A stretch of 64,000 nt of DNA from Combretum micranthum (taxonomy: Eukaryota > Streptophyta > Magnoliopsida > Myrtales > Combretaceae), in assembly GCA_024138025.1 (NCBI GenBank), contig JAMXBD010003346.1:61143-125142 (forward strand), written 5' to 3'. Of the stretch, positions 1 to 12,480 are shown one piece after another. The notes beneath the pieces were generated by a model, which was not told where the DNA came from, searched no databases, and saw nothing but the letters and a program-made list of their open reading frames with translations. Position 1 is the first letter of the stretch. Each line of letters begins with the position of its first letter. A program made the translations under genes and the position numbers.

Positions 1-1187
1 CCTCTCGGATCTATCACCATATGGACAGAAATGGTAAAGCTGTTTCTGGACAAGTGCTTTCCTGCTACAAGAGCAGCTAGTATAAGATGGGAAATTTCTA
101 GGATTAAACAAAGAGACAATGAGAATTTGCAAGAGTACTAGGAGCGGTTCAAACAATTGTGTGCCAATTGTCCATAACACGCATATCTGAATAACTCCTA
201 ATACAATACTTCTATGAAGGATTATTACCTTTAGAGAGGAAAATGATGAATGCTGCAAGTGGAGGGGCGATATTGAACAAAACCCCTACTCAAGCTAGGG
301 AATTGATTTCCATCATGGCAGAAGAGTGAACGAGGTAAGTGTCTCTCACCTTGAAAGTCAAATTTGCAATCTTACTTCTCTTGTCTAGCAAATTGCAATA
401 GGGAATAAACAGCAAGTTAAGGCTTTTAGGATTTGTGCTGCTTCCAATCATCCCACGGATATGTGTCCTACATTGCAAGAGGACTCTATAGAACAAGTCA
501 ATGCAGTAGGAGGATTTCCAAGGCTGCCTGAAAGGAGATATGATCCCTACTCAAACACATGTAATCTTGGATGGAGGGATAACCCAAATTTCAGTTATGG
601 ACCAAAAGCTTAGAATTTCTAACAATACCAAACAAGGCCAACAAATCCAGCACTACAAGCGTCTTTGAGTTCAGCTATGTCTCTTGAAGATATTGTTGAA
701 TCACTTGCTCTTAACACAAAGCAATTTCAGGAAGATACGAAGAGTATTATTCAGAACTTGGAGAGCAGGTTAGTCAACTTGCATCCTCAATGAATAGACT
801 GGAGAATCAAGGTAAATTGCCTTCCCAGACTGTTACAAATCCCAAGCAAAGTGCAAATGCGATTACCTTAAGAAGTGGAAAGGAATTGCAAGACATGGAA
901 AGAAGCCAAACAAGAACCAAGAAGAGGAGACTGAAAAAGAAGTGACGACCTCACAACCTCAGGATGATCAAAGTGGAGGGTCTTCAGCTGAAGTCCTAAA
1001 GAAATATGTGCCAATACCTCCTTTTCCTTCCAAACTGGCAAAAACAAAGAAAGAAGACCAAGAAAAGGAGATTCTTGAGACTTTTCGCAAGGTCGAGAAT
1101 ATTCCATTACTTGATGCTATCAAACAAGTCCCTGATATGCTAAGTTTCTCAAAGATTTGTGCACTAACAAAAGAAGCTGGGCAATGA
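1..1187 (+). pseudogene. gag remnant of the Athila-like element
   Basis: Reading from base 1 gives a retrotransposon gag-type helical segment (SITIWTEMVKLFLDKCF, then ERFKQLC and YEGLLPLERK), the region that packs genomic RNA into virus-like particles. In-frame stops break it, for example after NLQEY near base 139, and the frame shifts several times. A later open piece at 942-1187 is rich in Lys and Glu and contains YVPIPPFPSKLAK, matching the segment that lies just before the protease in Athila polyproteins. The true start codon is upstream of the window. No CCHC knuckle is evident, as is usual in this lineage. Confidence 0.7.
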
Positions 1188-1290
1188 AAAGATAATTGTG
1201 GGAGAAAATGTTTCAGCCATATTGCAAAGAAAGCTTCCTCCTAAATGCAAGGATCGGGTATGTTTACCATTCCTTGTAAAATAGGAAATT

Positions 1291-1710
1291 TTGGCATTGC
1301 AGGCTATGTGTGACTTAGGAGCTTCCATCAATGTGATGCCTTTGTCTGTATATCAAAGTTTGAATGCTGGTTCATTAAAGGAGACAGGTGTGATAGTACA
1401 ACTTGCTGACAGATCAAACGTTTATCTTGAAGGAGTGTTAGAGGATGTTTTGGTTCAAGTAAATGGGTTGGTCTTCCCTACTGATTTTTACGTTCTTGAC
1501 ATGGAAAATGATGATTCTGTTAATTCATCATTGATTTTATTAGGGAGACCATTTCTTAAGACATCTAAAACTAAAATTGATGTGCATGATGGTACACTTA
1601 CTATGGAATTTGATGGAGACATTATTAAGTTCAATATTTATGATGCCATGAAATATCCTAGTGATGTTTCTCAAGTTTTTGTGATAGATGTCATTGACCC
1701 ATTAGCATAG
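1291..1710 (+). pseudogene. Aspartic protease domain (Athila-like)
   Basis: The 139-codon open stretch begins just before CDLGASINVMPLSVYQSL, the retropepsin active-site region; Athila-type enzymes carry DLGAS where most retropepsins carry DTGAS or DSGAS. A second retropepsin hallmark, LILLGRPFL, follows around residues 81-89. The protease would cleave the Gag-Pol polyprotein. The frame is open only locally: the preceding PCKIGN segment is in another frame and a TAG interrupts at about 1282, so the polyprotein is broken here. The start given is the first Met in the open stretch, not a native start. Confidence 0.75.
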
Positions 1711-1722
1711 AAAACGTTTGAT

Positions 1723-3058
1723 TTGAATGATGAAGATAAGTTAAAAGTTGCACTCGAAGGGATTTTGATTGTGGAGAAATTGAGGAAGATTGAAAAGAAG
1801 TTTCTGATATCTCCTGGCTTGCAGGATGCCATCCATGAATTGGAATCATTGAAATCATTAAGGTATGGTGTGTCTTGTATAGAATTACCTTCCTCTAGTA
1901 CAAAATTCCTTCTGTTGTACAAGCACCAAAATTGGAACTTAAGCCATTGCCAGATCATCTCAAGTACATATTTTTGGGAGAACAAGATACTCTTGCAGTG
2001 ATTGTTTCCAACAAGCTGAGTCCTTTGGAGGAAGAGAAATTGATTCGGGTGCTTCAAGAGTACAAAGAGGCCATAGGGTGGACCATTGCAGACATCAAAG
2101 GATTAAGTCCTTCCATATGCATGCACAAGATCCTACTAGAAGAGAATTAAGCCATCTAGAGAAGTTCAGAGGATTAAACCCGCCTATGATGGAAGTGGTA
2201 AAGAAAGAAATCTTGAAGCTTCTTGATGCAGGTATGATCTATCCAATCTCTGATAGCAAGTGGGTTAGTCCAATTCAAGTGGTCCCAAAGAAAAGGTTTG
2301 ACTGTGATTCGTAACTCAAGAAGAGTTGGTACCCACTCGATTCAAAATGGATGGAGGTTTGTATCGATTATAGGAAGTTGAATTCATCCACAAGAAAAGA
2401 CCATTTTCCTCTTCCTTTTATTGATCAAATGCTTGAAAGATTAGCTGGTCACTCTCACTATTGTTGTCTTGATGGGTATTCGGGTTTTCATCAAATCCTT
2501 ATTGCACCTGAAGATCAAGAAAAGACCACCTTCACTTGTCCATTTGGAACTTTTACATACAGAAGGACGCCATTCGGACTCTACAATGCCCCAGCCACAT
2601 TTCAAAGATGTATGGTTAGTATCTTTTCAGAATATGTGGAAAATATCATAAAGGTTTTCATGGATGATTTTACTGTCTATGGTAGCACATTTGATTCTTG
2701 TCTTACTAACCTTACAAAAGTGCTTACGAACCTTGTTTTGAATTATGAAAAATGCCATTTTATGGTTGATCAAGGTCTCATTCTAAGGCATGTTGTATCT
2801 TCTAGGGGACTTGAAGTTGATAAGGCTAAGATAGAAGTGATTAAATCTCTACCTTACCTCGTGAGTATATGGGAAGTTCGTTCTTTTCTTGGAAGTGCAG
2901 GTTTTTACAGGCACTTTATCAAGGATTTATCCAAGATCACTCAACCCCTATGTAGATTGCTGCAGAATGATGTGGCATTTGAGTTCGATAAAGCTTGTGA
3001 GCAAGCTTTTGATACACTAAAGGACAAGCTCACTTCTGCTCCAGTTATTCAACCTTGA
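1723..3058 (+). pseudogene. Reverse transcriptase domain (Athila-like), frameshifted
   Basis: The RT would copy element RNA into DNA. The linker and fingers start in two overlapping frames (1932-2150 and 2078-2314), so at least two frameshifts precede the palm. From 2351 a 235-codon stretch is continuous: YRKLNSSTRKDHFPLPFIDQ, then LDGYSGFHQI, then the catalytic VFMDDFTVYG. FMDD in place of YMDD is normal for plant gypsy elements. The thumb and connection (VRSFLGSAGFYRHFIKDLSK) follow, ending at a stop at 3056-3058 before RNase H. Confidence 0.85.
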
Positions 3059-3080
3059 TTGAAATCTCCCTTTTGAGATT

Positions 3081-3410
3081 ATGAGTGATGCAAGCACTCA
3101 CGCCATTGGAGCAGTCCTTAGTCAAAGATTTGGAAGAGCACCTCATGTTATTTGTTATGCCTCAGGGACACTTAACAATCCACAATTCAATTACACAACA
3201 ACGGAAAAAGAGCTTTTTGGTTGTTGTTTTTGCTCTAAAAAAATTCCATTCTTATCTGCTTGGAACAAAAGTGATTGTGTATTTTGATCACTCAGCTCTT
3301 AAGTACTTGCTTTCAAAGAAGGAAGCAAAACCCGACTCATCAGATGGATACTCTTGTTACAAGAGTTTGATTTGGAGATAAGAGATAGGAAGGGCACGGA
3401 AAACTTGGTT
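3081..3410 (+). pseudogene. RNase H domain (Athila-like)
   Basis: The short frame starting MSDASTHAIGAVLSQ carries the first catalytic Asp of RNase H (the SDAS motif). FNYTTTEKELF carries the conserved Glu, and [25 protein letters not shown] continues in another frame to the second acidic segment (Asp in FDHSAL). The domain degrades the RNA of the RNA-DNA hybrid during reverse transcription. At least one frameshift lies near 3230, so no single frame encodes it. Confidence 0.75.
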
Positions 3411-3489
3411 GCAGACCACCTCAGTAGGATACCTACATGTGAAAAGCAACTCCACTGCAAGATGACTTTCCGGATGAGCATCTTTTTTC

Positions 3490-4727
3490 CGCACAACAGG
3501 TAATTCCTTGGTATGCTGATATTGTTAATTATTTAGTTACCAGGACTTTGCCGGATGAATTGTCACGAGCTCAAAAGGATAAGATCAAGAGCGATGCCAA
3601 ATACTATGTTTGGGATGATCCCTATCTTTGGAAATTGTTCTGATCAGATCATTAGGAGATGCATTTCTCAAGAGGACATTCCATCTGTTTTACATTTTGT
3701 CACTCTTATGCATGTGGAGGACACTTTGGTCCTAAAAGAAAACTCACAAGGTATTGGAATGTGGTTTTTTTGGCCTTCACTGTTTAAGGATTCATATATA
3801 TTTTGTAAGTCTTGTGATAGATGTCAGAAGGTTGGAAACTTAGGATAGAGACCAAATGCCCTCACCCCTATTCTTGTTTGTGAAATCTTTGATGTATGGG
3901 GTATGGATTTTATGGGTCCCTTTCCTCCCTCTTTTGGAATGTTTATATCTTGCTTGCTGTGGATTATGTTTCAAAATGGGTAGAAGCTAAAGCTACCGAC
4001 TAACGATGCTAAAGTGGTTGTGGATTTTGTCAAGTCTCACATTTTTGCTAGGTTCGGACACCAAGAGCTCTCATAAGCGATCGTGGAACCCATTTTTGCA
4101 ATAGGGTGGTGGAAGCACTGTTGAAGAAATACAAGGTCACTCATCGCACTTCCACAGCCTATCATCCACAGACAAATGGATTGGCTGAAGTATCCAACCG
4201 AGAAATCAAGTCTATTCTTGAGAAGACTGTCAATCCCAACAGGAAAGACTGGAGTACAAGGCTTGATGATGCATTATGGGCCTATCGTACAGCTTACAAG
4301 ACCCCCATCGGTATGTCTCCTTACCGTCTGGTATTTGGAAAAGCGTGCCACCTTCCCATTGAATTGGAACACAGGGCTTACTGGGCTGTCAAGCAATGTA
4401 ACATGAGCATGGATGAGGCAGGAGAGCAAAGGAAACTTCAATTGCAGGAACTTGAGGAAATCCCCATGATGCCTATGAAAACTCAAAAATTTACAAGGAA
4501 AAGACAAAAATTTTTCATGACCAAATGATTTCTAGAAAAAAATTTCTGTTGGTCAAAAAGTTTTGCTTTATCACTCTCGATTGAAGCTATTTCTTGGTAA
4601 ATTGAGATCTAGGTGGGTAGGACCTTTTGTTGTCACTAATGTGTTTTCTCATGGTGCAGTTGAAATTAAGAGCCTTGATACTGGTAAAGAATTTAAAGTG
4701 AATGGACATCGCTTGAAATTTTTATGA
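3490..4727 (+). pseudogene. Integrase (Athila-like): zinc finger, DDE core, C-terminal tail
   Basis: Integrase would insert the DNA copy into the chromosome. 3555-3848 contains a degraded N-terminal zinc-binding region ending SCDRCQKVGN; the first His is not recognisable. The catalytic core spans about 3890-4530 in two frames: the second catalytic Asp lies in ISDRGTHF near 4077, and the Glu in [12 protein letters not shown] near 4186. 4106-4528 is a clean 140-codon frame with [20 protein letters not shown]. The tail in another frame reads [11 protein letters not shown] near 4705-4724, the usual end of Athila pol. No chromodomain is present. Confidence 0.8.
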
Positions 4728-6177
4728 AGGTTTTCAGGTGTTCAATCTTGAAGAAGCTAGTTTAGGATATCCCAATATCAGTGAAAGCACAATCTAGCCA
4801 AAGACGTTAAAGAAAAGCGCTCCATGGAGGAGCCCATGTTTAATAAACTTTTTCTTTTATTTTGTTTTCTCTTTTGATAGGTTGGCTAGAAGAACAAGTC
4901 TCTTCATAGATACAATGGAAACAAAAAGTGTTGCAGATATAATAATCAGGCAGTACGTTATTCCTCTTTCATTTATATTTCCTTTCCTATTTTGAGCTGG
5001 ATTTGGAAGTGAAGATACTATTCATAGTAAGTGTGGGAAGGGATTAGATGATGGTGATATGGAGAATTGAGTATATTATCTGATGTCTGAATTATAGGAA
5101 GTTTTTGAATTTTTTTAAACATCTAGATTAATTGATATACCCACACTTTAGCTTGTTTGTAATATGGCAAATTTTGGGCCAAATTTTTTCAAAATTTTAT
5201 GAAATCTGGAGATTGTACTAAACTTAAGAATAGCATCTGAAAAATAAGGAAAATGATTTGTAAAGTACCTTACTCACCTGCTGTTGTGATTAGGATACTT
5301 AGTCAAAATTGAATAGTAAAATCTCTAAGAACAAACTTACCATGTATTTAGTTTTAGAATTTGAAATTTGAAAGTCAGTCGAGTCCTTATGTGAAAAACA
5401 ATCAGGTTTACTTCTAGGAAGAGTTAACTCTTATCAACTCCTTTGAGTTCTTTTCAAAGAACTTTTCAACATTTAGTAAAAGAAGTATATGAAACTCATA
5501 TCTCAGTGATCCTTTATAAAAAAGTCTTGATATTGATATTACATTCAAAGGAAAGGAACAAGCATAGTCTCTACTCCAATGACTCAAAATTTGAGTTATG
5601 AGTATCCAAACTAGAATGTTAAAGTGAGGAAGAGTTCTTAGGGGTATTTTAAAACCTGGTCACTTAGGCGATGAATTCAAGATGTGCCGACTTAATAAAC
5701 TCACTGTAGCGATAAGGGAGGAAAGAAAAAAGTTCAATAATTGAATTAAAAAAAAAAAGTGCTTGTATGCAAAGAAAGAAAAGAATGCAAAAAGATCAAA
5801 TAAAGATGAGACTTATAATAAAAAAGGAGAAATTCTAGGAAATGAGTTGATGCTATATGCTTTTATTTTTAGTTACTTAGGAGTTTCGACTTGTTAAAGT
5901 CCAATGAAGTCTAAATGAGTGCTTTTCCTTATAGGATTAATTATTTACTTTTAGATAGATGATTCTTTTGTTAAACACTTGGCTTGAAGTTTGTTTTGTT
6001 TAGATTAGTTATTGAATTTTGATTTTAGAATTCTAATTGCATGAAATCAGTTTGTTGAAGTGGTAGGTATTAACAATGCAAGTCAAAGATATGAAGAGAT
6101 GCTTGGAATTTTGAAAAGTGAAGATAATGCACTCTATGATAGATTTCAGTTGAGTTTGCTTGAGGACAAGCAAGAGT
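4728..6177 (+). other. Non-coding spacer between pol and 3' LTR of the Athila-like element
   Basis: About 1.45 kb with no open frame that resembles a protein. Many Athila elements carry an envelope-like ORF here; I see no trace of a long open frame or a transmembrane-rich product on either strand. The stretch is AT-rich with scattered purine runs. Confidence 0.55.
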
Positions 6178-6194
6178 TTAAGTGTGGGAGAATT
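6178..6194 (+). other. Polypurine tract of the Athila-like element
   Basis: TTAAGTGTGGGAGAATT sits immediately before the LTR start TGTTAAAGAC. The preceding phrase TTGAGGACAAGCAAGAG is a familiar lead-in to the 3' LTR in Athila/Tat elements. It would prime plus-strand DNA synthesis. Confidence 0.7.
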
Positions 6195-9100
6195 TGTTAA
6201 AGACAAATTATACTCAATTTCATGAATTAAAATATGCTTAATTGTTAAAGATTTTGTAGAAATTAATGAGAATAGGTACTTAATCAAATAAATGTTATAT
6301 TTCAAGTCTTTGACAAAATTTGAGCAAATGGAATGTCTTGGAACGAAGAAAATCAATGCAAGATAATTTGCATCAAAGAAGTTTGCAACTTTTGCAACAC
6401 ATAAGTATACTTCGGCTATGGGTTATGCTACAATGTAGATCCGACCTTCAATGAAAAACTTCAATGAGGGCGAAGAATCAAGTCTGCACCGCTAGCCTCA
6501 ATTGCAGAATAACCTCGCATGTATTACAGGATTCAACCCTGGCAATTCAGAGATCTATGCCACCGGCCTTCAGCCTGTGCACAAAGGGAACATGATACAA
6601 ATTTCAAAAACCATCGTCAAAGCTGCTGCAACACAGCCAGCGTAGAGTTCTTGGAATTTTCTGAAAATCAATGAACGCCGGCTAGATATGAATCTAAGCT
6701 GTTAGCATAAAAGACGGTGTTCCTTCTACACTATCCCAACGCTAATGAATACTAGCAAGGCACATTTTTCGGATCTAGCATTTATGCAAACACCGATTGT
6801 CACACCCCAAACAGTACCCAAAACGCGACAGTCCACCACACTCGATATTTGAACTTAAGTATGACAACCTTAGTCATCTCATAAGTTTATATACCAAGTG
6901 TAAGGTGTACTTGCACAACTTTTAGGATCACACTTTGAATCGAATAGTTTAAAAAAGGCATACATTAGCATTAAGAATAGAAATCACAACGAGATAAATA
7001 AGTTAAATCTTTACAAAAGTCAAGGAGGCATACCCCCGCCAAAATAATAATGGAAGTCCATCCATTCTAAATTCACATTTACAAATACTAGGGTTTATAT
7101 CAAGGAGATTTTCCTAGAAGTCCACGCCTCTAACTAGGTCCCAACTTCTTCAAAAGCTTCTCTATCCAAAAGATAACCCTGTGAAAAGTGTTCTCTCGGA
7201 ACAACCAAAAATAGGAACACCACAACAAAACTATCGGGGTGTAAGCTAACAGGCTTAGTGAGATTCATTCCCAAATAAATAATGCTCAACAATAGTATAT
7301 AACAGACAAGTTATTAACAACCATATGAAATGCACAAGCAAATGATCATACAAGCATATGACTTTCCGGGAGCTATATGTGAATGGATTTTCGCCTTCCA
7401 TTCGGGATTAGGATGGTCCATAAGACATGTAACCATAAATTCCAATTTTGAGTGGGTTGGTCCATAAGTCATGCAGCCATCATCCCGATCTGTTTCTCTT
7501 AGTTATACAACCTCTGTTGTTTTATTATTGTAGTTTTATGTGCCTACTCCACATCCGTTAACTTAAGCGATCTCACATCCTTAATGTTAACATAGGCCCC
7601 CTCGCCTTCCACTAATATACTTTTGTCCTACTAAAGGTATATTAGCTAATGCAATGTGACTCACTACGTGATATGCATGTACAATTTTATTCATATAATC
7701 ATGGTATGTTAATTATGTAGATTAAATGCGATCATCGAGAATTTCAGACCATTCAAGTCTATACTAGCTCACACAATGATATTTACAACAAGTCCTGTCT
7801 TGATATACTTATTATTCATTCAACCAAGATTAAATCACAACTCATCTTAGCTTTATCTTTTCCTAATTCTAATGCCACTACGACTACAAGTACATACATG
7901 AGCACAACTATTTAAGAAATGAACTCACTCGGCCATGGAGAGAAATCCACTAGTCGTAGTAGTCCTCGAGGAGTGAAAATCCATCCTCCAAATCACCTAA
8001 GTATAAGGAATACCCCAAATGAGTATTTCTTATAAGGTTCTAATAACTTAACAATTCTAACTACTAAGTTTGTCAATTTCCACATAAGATAAAGTCCTAA
8101 CTTTAAATGACCATATATAACTCATTTTAACTCGGAATTGAGCATATAATATATCGATTTCTTTCTACTTCGAAAGATCTATCTATTCCTAATATTATTT
8201 TCAAGTTTCAAAAATATTTAGGTCATGAAACAGAGGCATCAGTTATGGTCGTTTGAAAACTTCAACTCCGAAAATAGCTTTACGATTGTTTGTGATGTTT
8301 CTAGCATATAGTTTTAGTTACACATGTAATATTGATGATTTCCTATCATGGATGATATGATATGAACTTGATGCATGCATGCCTTTGACATTATTTACAA
8401 AGAGGAAAATTTAGAAACTTCTTATTTGTGAAGATCCATGGCTACATACTTTCATGAAAACTAGATTCCTAACTTTGACTATCTCATTTGTTTTGAAGTT
8501 ATTTCCTTAATAAAATCAATTTATCATTATCTAAATTGAGTCTTCATTATACCTATTACCCAAGCCTCCATTTCTACATAAAAACTTACATTTTACACTT
8601 AGCAAATATGTTTTCAAATAGGATTCATCCAAAAATCCGAATTTCTTGAAATTAAATTTTTGAATGATCCTTTTGGGAAAAACTTGTTTAATGCATAAAA
8701 ATTAAAACTTTAAGATACCTATTACTTAAGGACTCCATTTTATACATAAAACTTCTATTTTGAGCTTAGATGATAGGTGTTCTTATGAGCTACATTCAAA
8801 ATTACGAATTTCATATGTTGACTACTAACTCAAAATTTTTCCATCTAAATTCTACTTCTTGTTTTATACATTAGTCTCATCAAAACTCATTTTAACTTAT
8901 AAAAATCACTACTTGATGATACCTATTACCTATATCCTTCATTTTTCACATAAAACATGAGTTTTAAAGTTGATAAAAGGGTTTTCAAAATAGGCCTTTG
9001 AAACCATACGAATTTGTCTTTGAATATTTCAAACAAAAACTTGTTCTTTACAAGTTCCTTCCTTTATTCACCTAAAGATCTACCAAATACCACATCTATA

Positions 9101-11250
9101 TATCTAGAACAAAGACTTCATGAGTATTAATGCATGAAAACATAAATCATTCACAAGAGCATGAATATCAAGCATGGTATAAGCATCTAAAAGCTAGATC
9201 TAATACTTATGATGCATGAATGAAGCTTAAAAGCATAAACATGAAATTTTTATGCTAGATCTCTACTTCATTCCACTTCTACATGCATGAACATGAAGAT
9301 ATTCCAACATAAACTTAATCAAACACAAGATCTACTCTTGTGATGGCTTGATATTCATGTAGTAGCATTTTCTTGTCCCTAGCAAATGCTCATGGAGACT
9401 TTGAGTGAAAACACTCATGAATAATCTTGCAATTACAAGATTAAATGGTAGTAAGGCTTAAGAATCATCACCTAAGGTTGGATTTAGTGAAGAAATGAAG
9501 AAGATTGAAGCTTGTGTTGTGTGTTGGTGGGACTAGGGTTCACGGCAAAGAAGGAAGAAATAGGAGAGTTTTGAGAGCTTTTAGAACAAATGAAGTAAAA
9601 GTGAAGGAGAGAGAAAATAAAACTATTTATATTAAGTGGAATTAGGGTTTGTTTGTATTATAAAAGATATAAAATAAAAAAATTGGGGGAAAAATGGGGG
9701 ATATGCGCCGGCCACTAATGAGTGAAAGAGAGGAGTGTTTTGATTTTATTTGAAATTGAAATTTGTGTAATAAAATTTAAATGTAATAATTTGTTAAGAG
9801 ACAAAAATTCTTCGAAAAGAAAATATATTGAGTGGTTTTAAGGATGTAAGACTAGGGTATGGTGTGTGTGTAGTAGGTTGTACTTGTGAATAGTAATAAA
9901 TAGTAGATAAGACATTTACTTTATCGGTAGTAAGAAAAATACGGGAAAAAGGCTATAACTGTAACTTTTATAACCCAAAAATTATAAAACATATATTTTT
10001 TTACCTTATAAACTTCCGGTTCTAAAGAGTATTCTGGAATATTTTTCTGAGTTTCTAGTTTCGGGGCTCGCTTTTCCGTAATGGAGCTCGGGAAAGCCCG
10101 GAATAGAAAATTTTTCGAAATCAAACTTTGTATAGTTTGAAATGCTAATAAAACAATAATTCACATTAAATCATTTATAGGGTTCCTTTATATAGAAATC
10201 GATGAAAAGCCGGACCTAGGGTTCTTAGGTTGCTAGTACTAATCCTATTTAGGGTTTTGGTTTCCGATTTACGAAGTTTACTCGATTACTAAAAAAACCG
10301 GGGTTTACACCGATAATATACACCAGTGAAGTCGGAAGCATAAGGGCCGGCGTACAGCACAGAAACCTTCGAATTTTCGGATTTTGTTCTATATATTGCG
10401 CGAACAAAACTTAATGGTATTCATTCCAAAGTTTCCATAACATAAACTTAGAGAGATTTTTTTTCTAAGATGAGTGGCTAATTTCCTCATTTTGTAATCA
10501 AAGGGATTATTGTGGATTTGGTTCTTCAAAATTGTGAAATCTAAACAATTTGCATTTCATATATTTTTATTCTGGATATTTATGTATTATCTGTTTTATT
10601 ATCTTGTTATTTTTCTTGATTGTTACGAATTAGGATCCATTTGTTCAATCAACAAAGTGATAATCTGTCATTCGGAATAACAAACCCGTAATTGTTTGTC
10701 TGTTCTGATATTTGTGATGCAATAGCATGGTTAATTAAAATATGATAATCGTGTTGTGAGAATATGCAATCTAATTTAAATAAGTCATGCCATTGATATG
10801 TTAGTCAGAATTGATTGTCTCTCTTGTTTTCATGCTTCTAACAAATTAAACCTTAAGAATCTGTTTAGGTTGTTTAGTCAGAAAGAGAAATAATTAAAGA
10901 ACTTATTTTGATTATCAAATCATAAGGAGAGATAGGTTGTTAGAGCTTGTTAGCAATCATAGTCAGTTTGTCTAGATAAACAATATGGATTTTTGAATCA
11001 ATGATCAATTCTCAGAATTGAGTTGCAATATACCTTTGGCTGGAAATCCCTTTGATATTGAAAAAACCTTATTAAATTGTTTTCTTGTTTAATTGATTTT
11101 TTTTTGTTGAAATTCAAAACCCCCCCTATATCTTCTTATTCGCTAATCTTATAGGAGTAGATACCACTAATCCCTGAGGTTCGACCCTGCTCACCACTAA
11201 TTTCAAACTTTGAGAGTAGGATAAAAATTTGTTGGATTCGACACCCACCA
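6195..11250 (+). repeat. 3' LTR of the Athila-like element, split by a solo LTR
   Basis: The LTR begins TGTTAAAGAC after the polypurine tract and ends near TTCGACACCCA at about 11247-11250, a typical Athila-type LTR end preceded by GAGGTTCGACCCTGCTCACC. Taking out the inserted LTR at 6798-10309 and one CCGAT leaves about 1.54 kb, a usual size for the lineage. The exact 3' end is uncertain by a few bases because the 5' LTR is outside the window. Confidence 0.7.
6798..10309 (-). repeat. Solo LTR (element 2 type), target duplication CCGAT
   Basis: The 3512-bp unit reads TGTCACACCCC at its left end and CCGGGGTTTACA at its right, that is TGTAAACCCC ... GGGTGTGACA on the minus strand. CCGAT at 6793-6797 is repeated exactly at 10310-10314. 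No internal gag or pol region is present, so this is a solo LTR left by recombination between the two LTRs of a full element. It shares its central TTTTAACTCGG block (about 8128) and the right-hand GTAAGAAAAATACG block with the LTRs of element 2. Confidence 0.92.
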
Positions 11251-12475
11251 CCCTCTCTTCTCCTTCTCTCATATTTTTTATTAATTTTTCTTTAATTAAA
11301 TCACTTAAATGCTCTGGAATTAGGTGAGAAGATTCATAAGTATATTATGGATTGTGAACACGAGGATTCTATTAAGGTGTGTATGAAACATCCTAAATCC
11401 TCACCTAAGTTAGAAATTGAATTTAGATAGATTAAATATAAAAATTATAGGATTTAATTAGATAAGTTCAAATAATTAAATTAGTAAATAGATTAATTGA
11501 ATTTTGAGATTTCATATATCTCTTTTCAACTTCAATTTTCTAAAGTTGTCAAACAAGTAATTTAATTGTTTTGTAAATGCCTAAACCCTTAAACTTTAAT
11601 TGAACTTTCATTCCTTTGATCCTCATAAATTTTAAATTCATTTGCTTGTAAAAAAATATCAGTTCTAAGCTCAAGCCAAGCTCAAATTAAATATCATATT
11701 TTCATAAATTAAACTCTTAAGTTAGACTTCCGATTCAAACTATTAATTTCTAATATATCAATTCTCAAATTATTTTCTAATTATTTTTTGTGCTCAAAAT
11801 AAAAATCTGGAAGGGTTATACTCAAAATCCCTACATGAAAATATCTTTTATCCTTGCCTCTTATTTTTCTTTTCCCTTTGTGACTTTGGAGCTGCCTTTT
11901 TCCTTTCCATTTTTCCCTTCTAATTTCATCCTTCTCTCCTCTCCTTCTTCATTTCTTTTTTCTTTCTCTCAAAAATCAACTCTAAAGTCTCAATTTCAAC
12001 AAGATCGTAGAAGAAAATGAAGTTGTAAAGCAGGATAGGAGTTGGGAATTAAGTTAAAAGGAGCGTCATCAATTATGAAAGGAGTAGTAATCTTGAAGAC
12101 TAAGTAGTTGAGTTGGCTAAACAAGTAAGTTATTAGTTTTCTTTGTTCTGATTGTTGTTTATAAATGTAAATAATAGATTAAAATTAGATATGAATAGGA
12201 ATTTAGATAAAACTTATAAACTTCTTATATAAACATATATGCAAAAACTTAGGTGAGTTCATGTATGTTAGAACTAGGAATTTGATGATGATGAGTGATA
12301 TGAAGTGACAATAGATATATAGGTGTTATAAGTGATGGTTATATCTTGTTTGCTATTTCTTAAGATGTTGTATGTTGATGTATGATGTAAAACAAGTAGT
12401 TAAAATAGGATAAAGTTAACATGCTCTGTTTTCATGAAAGAACATAAGGGGTACAAGAGATTAATCAGTCGTGAT
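11251..12475. other. AT-rich unassigned sequence
   Basis: No gene recognised. The open frame at 11790-12020 is a pyrimidine-rich low-complexity stretch without protein character. Together with 15693-17823, from which it was separated by the solo LTR at 12481-15687, it may be part of one older LTR. Confidence 0.5.
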
Positions 12476-12480
12476 CCTTT

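Larger units (their letters stand above)
1..11250 (+). mobile_element. Athila-like Ty3/gypsy LTR retrotransposon, 5'-truncated by window edge, decayed
   Basis: Domains run on the plus strand in the order gag, protease, reverse transcriptase, RNase H, integrase, long non-coding spacer, polypurine tract, 3' LTR, which is the Ty3/gypsy order. The protease core CDLGASIN, the RT block around FMDDF and the gag phrase YEGLLPLERK are of the Athila type. The 5' LTR, primer site and start of gag lie before base 1. Every coding domain has stops or frameshifts, so this copy is not autonomous. Its 3' LTR was later split by a solo LTR (6798-10309). Lineage assignment rests on remembered motif similarity; a nearby Tat-group lineage is the main alternative. 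Confidence 0.85.

Noticed and set aside
6033..6356. 107-codon frame on the minus strand
   Set aside because: It spans the polypurine tract and the start of the Athila-like 3' LTR in antisense, and is a chance frame.
11790..12020. 76-codon frame rich in Phe and Ser
   Set aside because: It is a translation of a pyrimidine-rich low-complexity tract.
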